Shown: piece after piece, positions 1 through 8,346 of the stretch
Position numbering within the stretch: position 1 is the first letter of the stretch
Layout: the number at the start of each line of letters is the position of its first letter
NCBI GenBank assembly: GCA_031549185.1
Contig: JAVBQG010000054.1
Location: forward strand, 1-38,500
DNA from: JAVBQG01 sp031549185
GTDB taxonomy: Bacteria; Synergistota; Synergistia; Synergistales; Synergistaceae
DNA: 38,500 nucleotides
Reading direction: 5' to 3'
Translations under genes and position numbers: made by a program
The notes under the pieces: model-generated
Databases searched by the model: none
The model's input: the letters and a program-made list of their open reading frames with translations, nothing else
What the model was told of the DNA's origin: nothing

Positions 1-1
1 C

Positions 2-547
2 GCCTTCTCGCGCGAGATCGTAAACGGGTACAATGTCTGCGACTTCGACGTCACGAAGCTGTCGATCCACACGCTGAAGGTCGGCCTGGCGGGCGTCGAG
101 GTCTACGACATCCTGCGCGACGACTACGGCATCCAGATCGAGTTCGGCGACATGGGCAATATGCTCGCCATCGTCTCCGTCGGCGACACGCACTTCATGA
201 TCGAGCGCCTTGTGTCGTCGCTGGCGGAGATCAAGCGCCTGCACAGCAAAGAGGGGCTCGATCTCTGGGATCACGAGTACATCCCGCCGGTCGTGAAACT
301 CTCGCCGCAGGAGGCATTCTATGCAAGGCGCCGCAGCGTCCCGATCCGCGAGAGTGTGGGGCGGATCTCGGCGGAGTTTGTGATGTGCTACCCGCCCGGC
401 ATCCCGATCCTGGCGCCGGGCGAACTGGTGACGGACGAGGCGCTCGGTTACATACTCTACGCGAAGGAAAAAGGAAGCCTCGTGATGGGCCCGCAGGACA
501 TGAATCTGGAGAACCTGGGCATCGTCGAAGGGATAGGGGGAATATAA
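2..547 (+). CDS. speA: Orn/Lys/Arg decarboxylase family protein, C-terminal part (probable arginine decarboxylase)
   Basis: The reading frame is open from the window edge to a TAA at 545-547, so only the last 181 residues are present. They match the end of the PLP fold-type I Orn/Lys/Arg decarboxylase family, including its small C-terminal domain (typical segments YPPGIPILAPGE and EALGYILYAKEKG). The PLP lysine lies upstream of the window. Substrate cannot be read from this fragment. The following genes encode an aminopropyltransferase and an agmatinase, so arginine decarboxylation to agmatine (SpeA) is the best guess; lysine or ornithine decarboxylase remains possible. speE starts 2 bp after the stop, indicating one transcript. 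Confidence 0.82.
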   Translation, partial: AFSREIVNGYNVCDFDVTKLSIHTLKVGLAGVEVYDILRDDYGIQIEFGDMGNMLAIVSVGDTHFMIERLVSSLAEIKRLHSKEGLDLWDHEYIPPVVKLSPQEAFYARRRSVPIRESVGRISAEFVMCYPPGIPILAPGELVTDEALGYILYAKEKGSLVMGPQDMNLENLGIVEGIGGI

Positions 548-549
548 AT

Positions 550-1401
550 ATGGAACTCTGGTACACGGAGCAGCACACGCCGACCGTGCGTTTTTCGATC
601 AAGGTGAAGGAGCAGCTCTACACCGCGCAGAGTCCCTTTCAGCGGATCGACATATTCGACTCGGAGGAGTTCGGGCGCTTTTTCACGCTCGACGGCCTGA
701 TGATGGTGACGGAGAAGGACGAGTTCATCTACCACGACATGATCGTACACGTCCCGATGGCGACGAATCCCGGCATCAAAAAAGTGCTCGTGATCGGCGG
801 CGGCGACGGTGGTACCGTTCGCGAACTTGTTCGTTATAAGTCTGTCGAGAAGATCGACATGGTCGACATCGACGAGCTGGCCGTGCGCGCCTGCATGGAA
901 TACCTGCCGCAGACGTCGTGCAAGCTCGACGACCCGCGCGTGACGCTCTACTTCGAGGACGGCCTCAAGTTCATCCGCCGTTTCGAGAACGACTACGACC
1001 TGATCATCGTCGACTCGACCGACCCCTTCGGGCCGGGCGAGGGGCTCTTCACACGGGAATTCTACGGCAACTGCTTCAAGGCTCTCTCGGCGGACGGCGT
1101 TCTCGTCAACCAGCACGAGAACCCCTATTACGAGTCGTACGCGAGCTCGATGCACCGGGCGCACCAGCGGATACGGGATTTCTTCCCGATCTGCCGCGTC
1201 TATCAGGCGCACATCCCGACGTATCCGTCAGGGCACTGGCTCTTCGGTTTCGCCTCCAAGAAGTACGACCCGATCCGCGATCTCGACGCCGCGAAGTGGA
1301 ACGCCCTCGGCCTCGATACGCGCTATTACAACACGGACCTGCATACGGGGGCCTTTATGCTGCCCACCTACGTGCGAAAATCGCTGGAGGCGGTGAGCTG
1401 A
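550..1401 (+). CDS. speE: Spermidine synthase (polyamine aminopropyltransferase)
   Basis: A 283-residue protein that transfers an aminopropyl group from decarboxylated SAM to putrescine or a related amine, giving spermidine and methylthioadenosine. An N-terminal beta domain starts with ELWYTEQHT. The SAM-type nucleotide-binding motif VIGGGDGG is at residues 81-88, an acidic pocket residue lies in DIDEL, and the catalytic aspartate is in VDSTDP at 154-159. Length is typical. The start is the ATG after a purine-rich AGGGGG site; longer in-frame starts have no homologous sequence. It sits 2 bp after the decarboxylase and 1 bp before speB. No speD is visible, so the decarboxylated SAM must come from a gene elsewhere. 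Confidence 0.95.
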   Translation: MELWYTEQHTPTVRFSIKVKEQLYTAQSPFQRIDIFDSEEFGRFFTLDGLMMVTEKDEFIYHDMIVHVPMATNPGIKKVLVIGGGDGGTVRELVRYKSVEKIDMVDIDELAVRACMEYLPQTSCKLDDPRVTLYFEDGLKFIRRFENDYDLIIVDSTDPFGPGEGLFTREFYGNCFKALSADGVLVNQHENPYYESYASSMHRAHQRIRDFFPICRVYQAHIPTYPSGHWLFGFASKKYDPIRDLDAAKWNALGLDTRYYNTDLHTGAFMLPTYVRKSLEAVS

Positions 1402-1402
1402 G

Positions 1403-2254
1403 ATGGCCGACATACAGCCGAATGTGCAGACGTTTATCGGCTGCGCCGCGCCCTACGAAGAGGCGCGCACGGTGATCTTCGGCGCGCCGTTCGACTCCAC
1501 CACCTCTTACAGGCCGGGGTCGCGTTTTGCGAGCTCGGCCGTACGCTCGGAGTCGTTCGCGATCGAGACATGGAGTCCCTACCAGGAGGCGGACCTCACC
1601 GAGAGATGGGTCTTCGATGCGGGAGACCTCGATCTCCCTTTCGGGAATCCCATGCACGCGGTCGACGCGATTGAGAAATTCGTCCGCCAGTTGCTGATGG
1701 ATGGCAAGAAACCCTGCATGATCGGCGGAGAACATCTGGTGACGCTGGGCGCCGTCTGTGCCGTCGCCTCGCGCTACCCGGACCTGCACGTACTGCACTT
1801 CGACGCGCACGCCGACCTGCGCGACGACTATATGGGCGAAAAGCTGTCGCATGCGACAGTGTTGCGCCGCGTCTGGGACGTCCTCGGCGACGACCGGATC
1901 TTCCAGTTCGGCATTCGCTCCGGTTGCCGCGAGGAGATGGCGTGGTCGGTCCAGCACGTTTGGACGGAGATGTTCACCTGCAAGGGCGTCGATCGTGCGG
2001 CGGGCCGCATCGGCAGCGCCCCCGTCTACATCACGCTCGATCTGGACGTGCTCGACCCGTCGGAGTTCCCTGGCACCGGCACGCCGGAGGCGGGCGGCGT
2101 GTCGTTCAGCGACCTGTTGACGGCGCTTCTCGAGGCGCGGAGCCTCAACGTCGTCGGTTTCGACATCTGCGAACTTTCCCCGCATTACGACGCCTCGGGC
2201 GTCTCCACCGCGCTTGCCTGCAAGGTTTTGCGCGAGATGCTGCTGGCATATTAA
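1403..2254 (+). CDS. speB: Agmatinase (ureohydrolase family)
   Basis: A 283-residue binuclear manganese ureohydrolase that removes urea from agmatine to give putrescine. All metal ligands are visible: H111 in GGEH, D134, H136 and D138 in FDAHAD, and D213 and D215 in TLDLDVLD. The family signature continues with PGTGTPEAGG. The ATG follows the speE stop by one base, so translation is probably coupled. If the upstream aminopropyltransferase prefers agmatine, this enzyme could instead act on N1-aminopropylagmatine, as in Thermus; sequence alone does not decide this. Arginase or guanidinobutyrase are less likely because of the polyamine context. Confidence 0.93.
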   Translation: MADIQPNVQTFIGCAAPYEEARTVIFGAPFDSTTSYRPGSRFASSAVRSESFAIETWSPYQEADLTERWVFDAGDLDLPFGNPMHAVDAIEKFVRQLLMDGKKPCMIGGEHLVTLGAVCAVASRYPDLHVLHFDAHADLRDDYMGEKLSHATVLRRVWDVLGDDRIFQFGIRSGCREEMAWSVQHVWTEMFTCKGVDRAAGRIGSAPVYITLDLDVLDPSEFPGTGTPEAGGVSFSDLLTALLEARSLNVVGFDICELSPHYDASGVSTALACKVLREMLLAY

Positions 2255-2301
2255 CGAAACGCGGGTTACAATATGGTCAAACCGCCCGTGGGGGTGCTCT
2301 T

Positions 2302-3108
2302 TTGAACGAACTTCGTGTCTGCATGTTGCAATTCAATATCGTGGAGGGCGATCGTGGCGCGAATATCGCGAAAGCGCGGGCGATGCTGGCGGAAGTGGCG
2401 CGCGAAGACGCGCCTGACATCTTCATCCTGCCCGAACTCTGGACGACGCCTTTCGACCCCGAGAAATTGCCGGCGGGAGCCTTCTCCTGCGAGGGGAGCG
2501 AGGAGGCGGTCGCCATGATTCGCGAGGCCTGCGAACGGCTCGGCGCGCATTCCGTGGCCGGCAGCCTGCCCTGGCCCGTTCCGGAGGGCGTCGCGGTTCG
2601 AAGCTGGCTCGTCGACGATTGCGGAACGTGCGTGGATTACTACGACAAGGCGCATCTCTTCTCTCCCAGCGGCGAGAAGGATACGTTTGCGGCGGGCAGC
2701 AGACCGCTCTTCTTCGATCTCGGCGGTTTCAAGTGTTCGCTCGCGACGTGCTACGACATCCGCTTTCCTGAATATATCCGTTCGCTCGCCCTCGGCGGCG
2801 CGGAGGTTCTCTTCGTAAACGCCGACTGGCCGGCCTGTCACGAGGAGCGGTGGAGGATTCTGCTGCGTGCACAGGCGCTGAGCAATCAATTTTACGTCGT
2901 GGGGTGCAACTGCACGGGGCAGACGGGAGGCCTTGACTTCTGCGGGAGATCGATGGTCGTCTCGCCCTGGGGCGACATCGTTGCGGAGGCAGGGGCGGGA
3001 GAGGAAATACTCTTCGCGACCCTGCACCTTTCGGAAGTCCGCAAATGCCGCCGGAACATCCCTCTCTCGCGCGACCGGCGGCCGGAGCTGTACGGTCTGC
3101 TCTGTTGA
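2302..3108 (+). CDS. Carbon-nitrogen hydrolase, Nit2/omega-amidase-like
   Basis: A 268-residue nitrilase-superfamily amidase. The catalytic triad is E45 (in LPELW), K116 (in YDKAHLF) and C150 (in CYDIRFPE). The CYDIRFPE form is typical of omega-amidase/Nit2 proteins and differs from the CWDQWFPE of N-carbamoylputrescine amidases. The start is TTG at 2302, preceded by a G-rich site (2289-2295) and giving the usual short N-terminus; no ATG fits. It lies 47 bp after speB and ends in front of a terminator, so it is probably the last gene of the polyamine operon. One inferred role is the omega-amidase step linked to methylthioadenosine salvage, since speE produces that compound. Substrate is unproven. 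Confidence 0.85.
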   Translation: MNELRVCMLQFNIVEGDRGANIAKARAMLAEVAREDAPDIFILPELWTTPFDPEKLPAGAFSCEGSEEAVAMIREACERLGAHSVAGSLPWPVPEGVAVRSWLVDDCGTCVDYYDKAHLFSPSGEKDTFAAGSRPLFFDLGGFKCSLATCYDIRFPEYIRSLALGGAEVLFVNADWPACHEERWRILLRAQALSNQFYVVGCNCTGQTGGLDFCGRSMVVSPWGDIVAEAGAGEEILFATLHLSEVRKCRRNIPLSRDRRPELYGLLC

Positions 3109-3147
3109 TACCAGTGAATTTCCGTGCACGTGACGCCTTTGTGGGAC

Positions 3148-3177
3148 TGCGCCGTACCAGTACGGCGCAATTTTTTT
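3148..3177 (+). terminator. Intrinsic terminator of the polyamine operon
   Basis: A perfect 9-bp stem (TGCGCCGTA and TACGGCGCA) with loop CCAG is followed by A and seven T residues. It lies 40 bp after the amidase stop. Confidence 0.92.
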
Positions 3178-3369
3178 ACGCTCGCCTTATTCCCTGCTTT
3201 CTAGATAATTTTAGAAATAGGACTTCCGACTCATTTTTACCATATAAATAGGAAAAATGAGCCGGGACTGTTTCACAATTTTAGTTGATGGTGTAATGTT
3301 TTAATCTCATCAACCGATACTTTTTCTGTGTAGATTCTAGATATTATGTAAAATAGTCGGGGAGTGTTT
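3178..3369. other. AT-rich intergenic stretch with two inverted repeats
   Basis: About 190 bp between the terminator and the GGDEF gene, much richer in A and T than its surroundings. It contains two inverted repeats: CTCATTTTT (3230-3238) with AAAAATGAG (3253-3261), and GTTGATG (3284-3290) with CATCAAC (3308-3314). A TATTAT at 3342-3347 could be a -10 box, but no good -35 is at the right distance. No conserved c-di-GMP riboswitch core is seen. The region probably carries the promoter and possibly an operator for the GGDEF gene. Confidence 0.4.
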
Positions 3370-3384
3370 ATGAAGCGATGGTAG
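3370..3384 (+). other. Possible four-codon mini-ORF (MKRW) overlapping the GGDEF start
   Basis: ATG AAG CGA TGG TAG starts about 6 bases after GGGGAG (3359-3364), an ideal spacing. The GGDEF ATG at 3378 lies inside it in another frame and is about 13 bases from the same site. It may be an upstream ORF that tunes initiation, or a chance ATG. Confidence 0.25.
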
Positions 3385-4382
3385 TTGACAATTTTTCCAC
3401 ATCTACCTTGAAAGACGACGGCGACGTCAGTCTTATTCTGAATGCGATACTCGATCAGTCTCCCGCCGGGATTGTCGTCATCGATCCGCAGGGTGCGATC
3501 CTGATGGTCAATCGTGCGGCGCGGGAAATGTTCGATTACGACGAAAATCTGCACGGGATGGAGACCTGGGAGGAATTGTGCGAGGGCAAGGAACTGCGTT
3601 CGTTTGACAGTTCGTCGATCAACGTGGAGAGCGACCCGCTCTTTGTCGCCCTGCGGCGCAACAAACGCGTCACCAAGAGGATGCAGATCGTCACGCTGGG
3701 CACGGGGCAGGAGCGATGGGTATCCGTGACAGCATTTCCCGTCTCGGACAAGGAAGGCCGGATCGTCGCAAGCGCCGCCACGTTTCTCGACATCACGGAT
3801 TTCAAGGGGATGCAGGACGTCCTCTATCACCAGGCGACGCACGACCCGCTCACCGGACTCTCGAACCGGGCGCTCTTTTCCGCCAACCTCGTCAAGGCTC
3901 TGGCGAGGGTAAAACGCAGCAAAGCCGGCGGGGCGATCATGGCGATCGACCTGGACAATTTCAAGAAAGTGAACGACACGATGGGACACGCCGCGGGCGA
4001 CGAGCTGCTGATCAAGGTGGCGGACCGCCTCACGGGGGAGGTGCGCGAGACGGATGTCGTGGCGCGTATCGGCGGCGACGAGTTCAATATCCTGCTGCAG
4101 GATATCGAAGGCGAGGATAACGCGTCGGTCACGGGACAGATCGCGCACCGAATCTGCGACGCGCTGTCACGTCCGTTCTCCATCTGGGGGCAGAACGTGC
4201 GGATCACGTCCAGCATCGGCATCAGCCTCTTCCCTGCGAACGGAACGGATGAGGAGACGTTGCTTGCCCGTGCGGACATGGCGATGTATCAGGTCAAGGA
4301 GCAGGGTAGAAACGGTTGGAAGTTCTGGCAGGAATCGGTACAGGAGAGCAGTAATATTATTTCGCTCGAAAATATCTCGTGA
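3378..4382 (+). CDS. PAS-GGDEF protein, probable diguanylate cyclase
   Basis: A 334-residue soluble protein with no membrane segment or signal peptide. Residues about 19-143 form a PAS sensor domain (AILDQSPAGIVVIDPQGAIL onwards). Residues about 150-318 form a GGDEF domain starting at HDPLTGLSNR. The active-site motif GGDEF (232-236) and metal-binding D191 are intact, so c-di-GMP synthesis from two GTP is expected. RETD at 223-226, five residues before the motif, is an intact inhibitory I-site, so product feedback is likely. There is no EAL domain. The gene is monocistronic, between the polyamine terminator and a convergent gene. The ligand of the PAS domain is unknown. Confidence 0.92.
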   Translation: MVVDNFSTSTLKDDGDVSLILNAILDQSPAGIVVIDPQGAILMVNRAAREMFDYDENLHGMETWEELCEGKELRSFDSSSINVESDPLFVALRRNKRVTKRMQIVTLGTGQERWVSVTAFPVSDKEGRIVASAATFLDITDFKGMQDVLYHQATHDPLTGLSNRALFSANLVKALARVKRSKAGGAIMAIDLDNFKKVNDTMGHAAGDELLIKVADRLTGEVRETDVVARIGGDEFNILLQDIEGEDNASVTGQIAHRICDALSRPFSIWGQNVRITSSIGISLFPANGTDEETLLARADMAMYQVKEQGRNGWKFWQESVQESSNIISLENIS

Positions 4383-4400
4383 TCAGCAGGCCACTGACGA

Positions 4401-6098
4401 TCAATCCGTTTTCCTGAAATATCCGATCAACTTTTCCCCGATCCTCGGAGCGTCGAGCGCTTCGAGGGATTTTTTTATGTCCTCCTGCGACGCGTAAGGC
4501 CTCCCCGCTGTCAGCCTCTCCGCTCTTGCCTTGCCGATGCCGGGCAGGGCCGACAACTCCGTGCGGCTGCAGGTGTTGATGTCGAGCGGATGGACGATGC
4601 CCGTGAGCGAACGGGAACCGCGATCGGTGATCATCACATCGAGTTTTTCGCCGACCTCCCGCTCCGGCGAGACGATCCCGACCAGCGGCGGATAGCTGCC
4701 GAGCTGTCTGCCGAAGAGGAGGTTCCCGCTCCGTTCCTCCGCGATGACCCCCCGCAGCAGGGTTCCGTCGGGCGCCACCCGCGCGAGCATGGCGGGGTCG
4801 GCCTCCGCGCGAACCCACTCCTTCCAGCGACGATACTCCCGTTCCTTCACGCGCGAGGGGTTTTCGCGGAGCAGGCCCTCCAGACGCGAACCGGGGAACA
4901 CCATTGCCCGCCGGATGTTGATGCGCCGCACGGCGAGGTTTTCATCCAGCAGCGTCCGCAGGAATTTTTCGTTCCAGACGAGGCTCTCCTTGGAGTCGCT
5001 CGCGAGGCCGACGATGAAGTTGAGTCCCGGCAGCAGGGAGGGGAGGGCGTTCGGGGTTTTACGGATAAAACCGACCTCGTTAATCAGGCGGACGGCGGAG
5101 ACTGCCTCCTCCAGAGAAACTTTGAGGCCATTTAACGAATAGACGCCCGGATCCATGCATTCGATACCGAGCGACAGGCCGTCGCCCTCGGTGTTGTGGC
5201 GGACGATGGCCTCCAGGCAGCCGTATGACTCGTCGGGAAAGTTCGCGATCGTCAGGGGGTTGCAGTTGTCCGTGTGCAGCACGGAGAGGTCTGGCGCAGC
5301 GGTGCGGATACTCGCGTAGAGCTCCTCCATGCGCACAGGGTTCGGACGGATGCCCTTGTTCGTCGGCTGGCCGCCCCAGGCGAGGATGTTGGCGCACCGA
5401 CCCAGCCGGAAGGCGCGAACGCCGCACGAGGCAAGCGTACGCACTTCAGACGCGATGCCCGCAGCGGAGCGCTCTTCATAGAGGGCGCTCGCTCCCTCCG
5501 TGCAGAAGCTGCATCGTCCGTCTATGCGGTCGCAGCCGCGCGAGAGCTCCATCTCGGCAATGATGTCCGGGTACATGGGGTGCTGCCGCACGATCTCCGC
5601 TCCCAGCGGCGCGATCTCGTCGAGCTGCCGGTAATTTCTTCTCGCGTCGCTCCGCCATTCGCCGCTTCTCAAAAAAATATCAAGCGACGCCTCGGGGTCG
5701 CCGGTGGCGAGAAAGTCGACGCCCTCCGGCAAAATTTTGACGGCGTGCGTGCCGCCGCGCAGCGTATACCCGGCGTGCACGGGGCCTGCCAGAATCAGTT
5801 GCCCGCCGCGCGGGGAGCGGGCGATCGTCTCGAGTTCGCGCAGCGTGAGGGGCGAGCCGCCGCGATAACGCCCCGGCACGGTGAGCCCCATCACGACGAA
5901 GACGATGTCCGACGAGCGGAGAAGTTCTTTTCGCTCCTCCTCGGAGGACGTACGCCATACGTCACACGTCCGGTACGTCGCGGCATATCCGTGCGCGCAA
6001 AGTACGCCCGCCGCGTAGCGCACGTACGGCGAGATATACGGAGGCACCCCGAAGCATGCGGGTTCGTCCACGTAACCGTCTATGATCAGGGCGTTCAT
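4401..6098 (-). CDS. Radical SAM protein with C-terminal helix-hairpin-helix (COG1031-like), function unknown
   Basis: A 565-residue protein with three parts: an N-terminal domain starting MNALIIDGYVDEPACFG, a radical SAM barrel, and a C-terminal helix-hairpin-helix (INTCSRTELSALPGIGKA). The cluster cysteines are C189, C196 and C199, spaced CX6CX2C rather than the usual CX3CX2C. The architecture recalls the mainly archaeal family COG1031 (a memory-based match), whose function is not known. The start at 6098 fits the family N-terminus; an ATG at 6119 would add seven residues, and neither has a strong ribosome binding site. It converges on the GGDEF gene (18-bp gap) and diverges from nadE. The HhH suggests nucleic acid binding; RNA modification would be a guess. 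Confidence 0.8.
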   Translation of the reverse strand: MNALIIDGYVDEPACFGVPPYISPYVRYAAGVLCAHGYAATYRTCDVWRTSSEEERKELLRSSDIVFVVMGLTVPGRYRGGSPLTLRELETIARSPRGGQLILAGPVHAGYTLRGGTHAVKILPEGVDFLATGDPEASLDIFLRSGEWRSDARRNYRQLDEIAPLGAEIVRQHPMYPDIIAEMELSRGCDRIDGRCSFCTEGASALYEERSAAGIASEVRTLASCGVRAFRLGRCANILAWGGQPTNKGIRPNPVRMEELYASIRTAAPDLSVLHTDNCNPLTIANFPDESYGCLEAIVRHNTEGDGLSLGIECMDPGVYSLNGLKVSLEEAVSAVRLINEVGFIRKTPNALPSLLPGLNFIVGLASDSKESLVWNEKFLRTLLDENLAVRRINIRRAMVFPGSRLEGLLRENPSRVKEREYRRWKEWVRAEADPAMLARVAPDGTLLRGVIAEERSGNLLFGRQLGSYPPLVGIVSPEREVGEKLDVMITDRGSRSLTGIVHPLDINTCSRTELSALPGIGKARAERLTAGRPYASQEDIKKSLEALDAPRIGEKLIGYFRKTD

Positions 6099-6183
6099 CC
6101 CGGTCTTCGTCCCATGCAAGCACTTCTTTCTTATGATAGAATATCCTGCGACAAAAAAATTTTTGGCGAGGAAGGTGGCACAT

Positions 6184-6930
6184 ATGGCGCAATTTTATCG
6201 CGATCCCGCGAAGATTGCCACGTTTTTGGAGAAGTGGATCAAAGACGCTTTCGCGAAAAGCGGCGCGAAGGGAGCGGCACTCGGCCTTTCGGGCGGCGTG
6301 GATTCCGCGGCGCTCGCCGCGCTGTTGCGCCGTATCTGTTCGAAGGACGACCTGCTCGCCGTCATCATGCCCTGCCACAGCATGCCGGTCGACGAGGAGC
6401 ACGCGCGGCTCGTCGCAGGCGCTCTCGACATTCCCGTGAAAAAAATCGATCTGACGGAGGCCTTCGACTGTTGCGTGGCGGCGATGGAGGCGAGCGCGGG
6501 CGCGCTTTCGCCCATCGCTCGGGCCAACATCAAGCCGCGCCTGCGCATGACGACGCTCTACGCGGTGGCGCAGAGCCGCAATTTTCTCGTCTGCGGCGGC
6601 GGCAACAAGGACGAATTGACCTACGGCTACTTCACGAAACACGGCGACTCCGGCGTCGACCTGCTGCCGTTCGGCGACCTGCTCAAGGGCGAGGTCTTCG
6701 CGCTGGCGAAATACCTCGGCGTGCCGGACGCGATCGTCGATAAACCGCCGACCGCCGGCCTCTGGGAGGGGCAGACGGACGAGTCCGAGATGGGCGTGAG
6801 CTACGCCGACCTCGATTGTTTCATCGCGACGGGCGGGGGAGACGCCGCCGTCTGCGAGCGGATCGAAAAAGCGCGCGAAAGGTCGGAACACAAGCGCAAC
6901 ATGCCACCGATCGCTTCGGTTCCCCGATGA
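6184..6930 (+). CDS. nadE: NH3-dependent NAD+ synthetase
   Basis: A 248-residue synthetase converting deamido-NAD+, ATP and ammonia to NAD+. The PP-loop SGGVDS is at residues 36-41, and the conserved GGGNKDELTYGYFTKHGD and LWEGQTDESEMG segments follow. There is no N-terminal glutaminase domain, so ammonia is used directly, and the length fits this short class. The start at 6184 has a GGAAGG site 7-12 bases upstream; an earlier in-frame ATG at 6082 overlaps the divergent gene and has no homologous sequence. A 153-bp gap with a palindromic repeat separates it from yebC. Confidence 0.95.
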   Translation: MAQFYRDPAKIATFLEKWIKDAFAKSGAKGAALGLSGGVDSAALAALLRRICSKDDLLAVIMPCHSMPVDEEHARLVAGALDIPVKKIDLTEAFDCCVAAMEASAGALSPIARANIKPRLRMTTLYAVAQSRNFLVCGGGNKDELTYGYFTKHGDSGVDLLPFGDLLKGEVFALAKYLGVPDAIVDKPPTAGLWEGQTDESEMGVSYADLDCFIATGGGDAAVCERIEKARERSEHKRNMPPIASVPR

Positions 6931-6991
6931 ACAACAGACGAATAGAGGCGCGGGGGCTGCCTCCGCCAACGCCGGATATATTCGAGTCGTT

Positions 6992-7039
6992 GTAGGGACG
7001 GCCACTGGCCGTCCGCGGACGCGCAATGCGCGTCCCTAC
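6992..7039. repeat. Palindromic intergenic repeat, GTAGGG family, copy 1
   Basis: Two perfect 8-bp hairpins side by side: GGACGGCC-ACT-GGCCGTCC (6996-7014) and GGACGCGC-AAT-GCGCGTCC (7017-7035). The whole is bounded by GTAGG and CCTAC. The second hairpin recurs exactly at 10362-10380. It lies between nadE and yebC and has the form of a REP-type or miniature element. Confidence 0.85.
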
Positions 7040-7083
7040 GGGTGCAGCGTTATATTGTGATTACGTATATGAGGTGAATCGAT

Positions 7084-7833
7084 ATGTCAGGACATTCGAA
7101 ATGGGCGAATATAAAGCATCGTAAGGCGGCGCAGGACGCGAAGAAGGGCGTCGCATACCAGCGGCTGACGAAGAACATCATCGCGGCGGCGAAGGCGGGC
7201 GGGGGCGATCCCAACGCCAACTTCCAGCTCAAGGTCGCGATCGACCGTGCGCGCGAGGGCAACGTGCCGATGGACAACATCGAGCGCGCGGTCAAGCGCG
7301 GCAGCGGCAACCTCGAGGGCGTGACCTACGAGGACATCACGTACGAGGGATACGGCCCCGGCGGCGTCGCCGTCATGGTCGAGGTCAGCACGGACAACCG
7401 CAATCGCACGGCGCCGGAGATGCGCGTGCTCTTCACGAAGACCGGCGGCGCCATCGGCGAGGTCGGCTGTGTGGCGTGGAACTTCGAGCGCAAGGGCGTC
7501 ATCACCGTGGCGGGCAAGGGCGTCGACGAGGACGAGCTGCTCGGCGTGGCCATCGACGCGGGCGCGGAGGACATGACGCACGAGGAAGAGGATTACGAGA
7601 TCACCTGCGAACCCTCGGTGCTCTCGGACGTGGCGTCGGCCATTCGCGACGCGGGCTACGTGGTCAGCGGCGCGGAGACGACGCTGGAGCCGAAGAACAC
7701 CGTCGAGGTGAAGAAGAAGGAAGAGGCCGCCAAGCTGATGGCGATGATCGAGCGCTTCGAGGAGCACGACGACGTACAGAACGTCTACTCGAACTTCGAC
7801 ATCCCGGACGAAATTCTGGCACAGCTGGACTAA
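7084..7833 (+). CDS. yebC: YebC/PmpR family protein
   Basis: A 249-residue full-length member of the YebC family, recognised by the start MSGHSKWANIKHRKAAQD, the GGGDPNANFQLK segment and the acidic C-terminal part. Family members are cytoplasmic; they have been described as transcriptional regulators and more recently linked to relief of ribosome stalling. The start has a GAGGTG site (7071-7076). It heads the yebC-ruvCAB run, 12 bp before ruvC, an order common in many bacteria. The protein stays in the general YebC class; no feature here narrows its target. Confidence 0.95.
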   Translation: MSGHSKWANIKHRKAAQDAKKGVAYQRLTKNIIAAAKAGGGDPNANFQLKVAIDRAREGNVPMDNIERAVKRGSGNLEGVTYEDITYEGYGPGGVAVMVEVSTDNRNRTAPEMRVLFTKTGGAIGEVGCVAWNFERKGVITVAGKGVDEDELLGVAIDAGAEDMTHEEEDYEITCEPSVLSDVASAIRDAGYVVSGAETTLEPKNTVEVKKKEEAAKLMAMIERFEEHDDVQNVYSNFDIPDEILAQLD

Positions 7834-7845
7834 AGGGCGCTATTC

Positions 7846-8346
7846 TTGATCTGCTTCGGGATCGATCCGGGGCTCGGCCTGCTGGGCTACGGGGTGGTGC
7901 GGCAGGAGGGCGATATGCTGCAGGCTCTCGACTACGGGGCTATCGCGACCGAGCCGGGGGATCCGATCTCGAAGCGCCTGCACGATCTGTACGGCGCGCT
8001 GCGGGCGAAGATCGCCGAGCACAGGCCGGACGTGATTGCCGTCGAGCGCCTCTACTTCGGGCGCAACGTCACGACGGCGGAGATGGTCTACCAGGCGCGC
8101 GGCGTGATCATGCTGACGGCGGCGGAGTTCGGTTTCGTGCCGTACGAGCCGAAGCCGGCCGAGGTGAAGATGGCGGTCTGCGGTAACGGCGCGGCCGAGA
8201 AGTCGCAGGTGCAGGGCATGGTGCGCTATCTGTTGAATTTGAAGGAAATTCCACGCCCCGACGATGCGGCGGACGCGCTGGCGATCGCGGTCACGGGGCT
8301 TTCGCTGGCGATATACGAACGAGGGAACGGCAGGGGACTGCAATGA
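7846..8346 (+). CDS. ruvC: Holliday junction resolvase RuvC
   Basis: A 166-residue endonuclease that cuts Holliday junctions together with RuvAB. The four catalytic acids are present: D7 (in GIDPG), E67 (in AVERLYFGRN), and D140 and D143 (in PDDAADALAIA). Translation starts at TTG 7846, because the conserved residues begin at once and no ATG or GTG lies nearby; AAAGGGCG lies just upstream. It overlaps ruvA by 4 bases (ATGA), so coupling is likely. The length is normal. Confidence 0.95.
   Translation: MICFGIDPGLGLLGYGVVRQEGDMLQALDYGAIATEPGDPISKRLHDLYGALRAKIAEHRPDVIAVERLYFGRNVTTAEMVYQARGVIMLTAAEFGFVPYEPKPAEVKMAVCGNGAAEKSQVQGMVRYLLNLKEIPRPDDAADALAIAVTGLSLAIYERGNGRGLQ

Noticed and set aside
3178..3377. 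c-di-GMP riboswitch upstream of the GGDEF gene
   Set aside because: The conserved GEMM core elements are not visible; only simple inverted repeats are seen.
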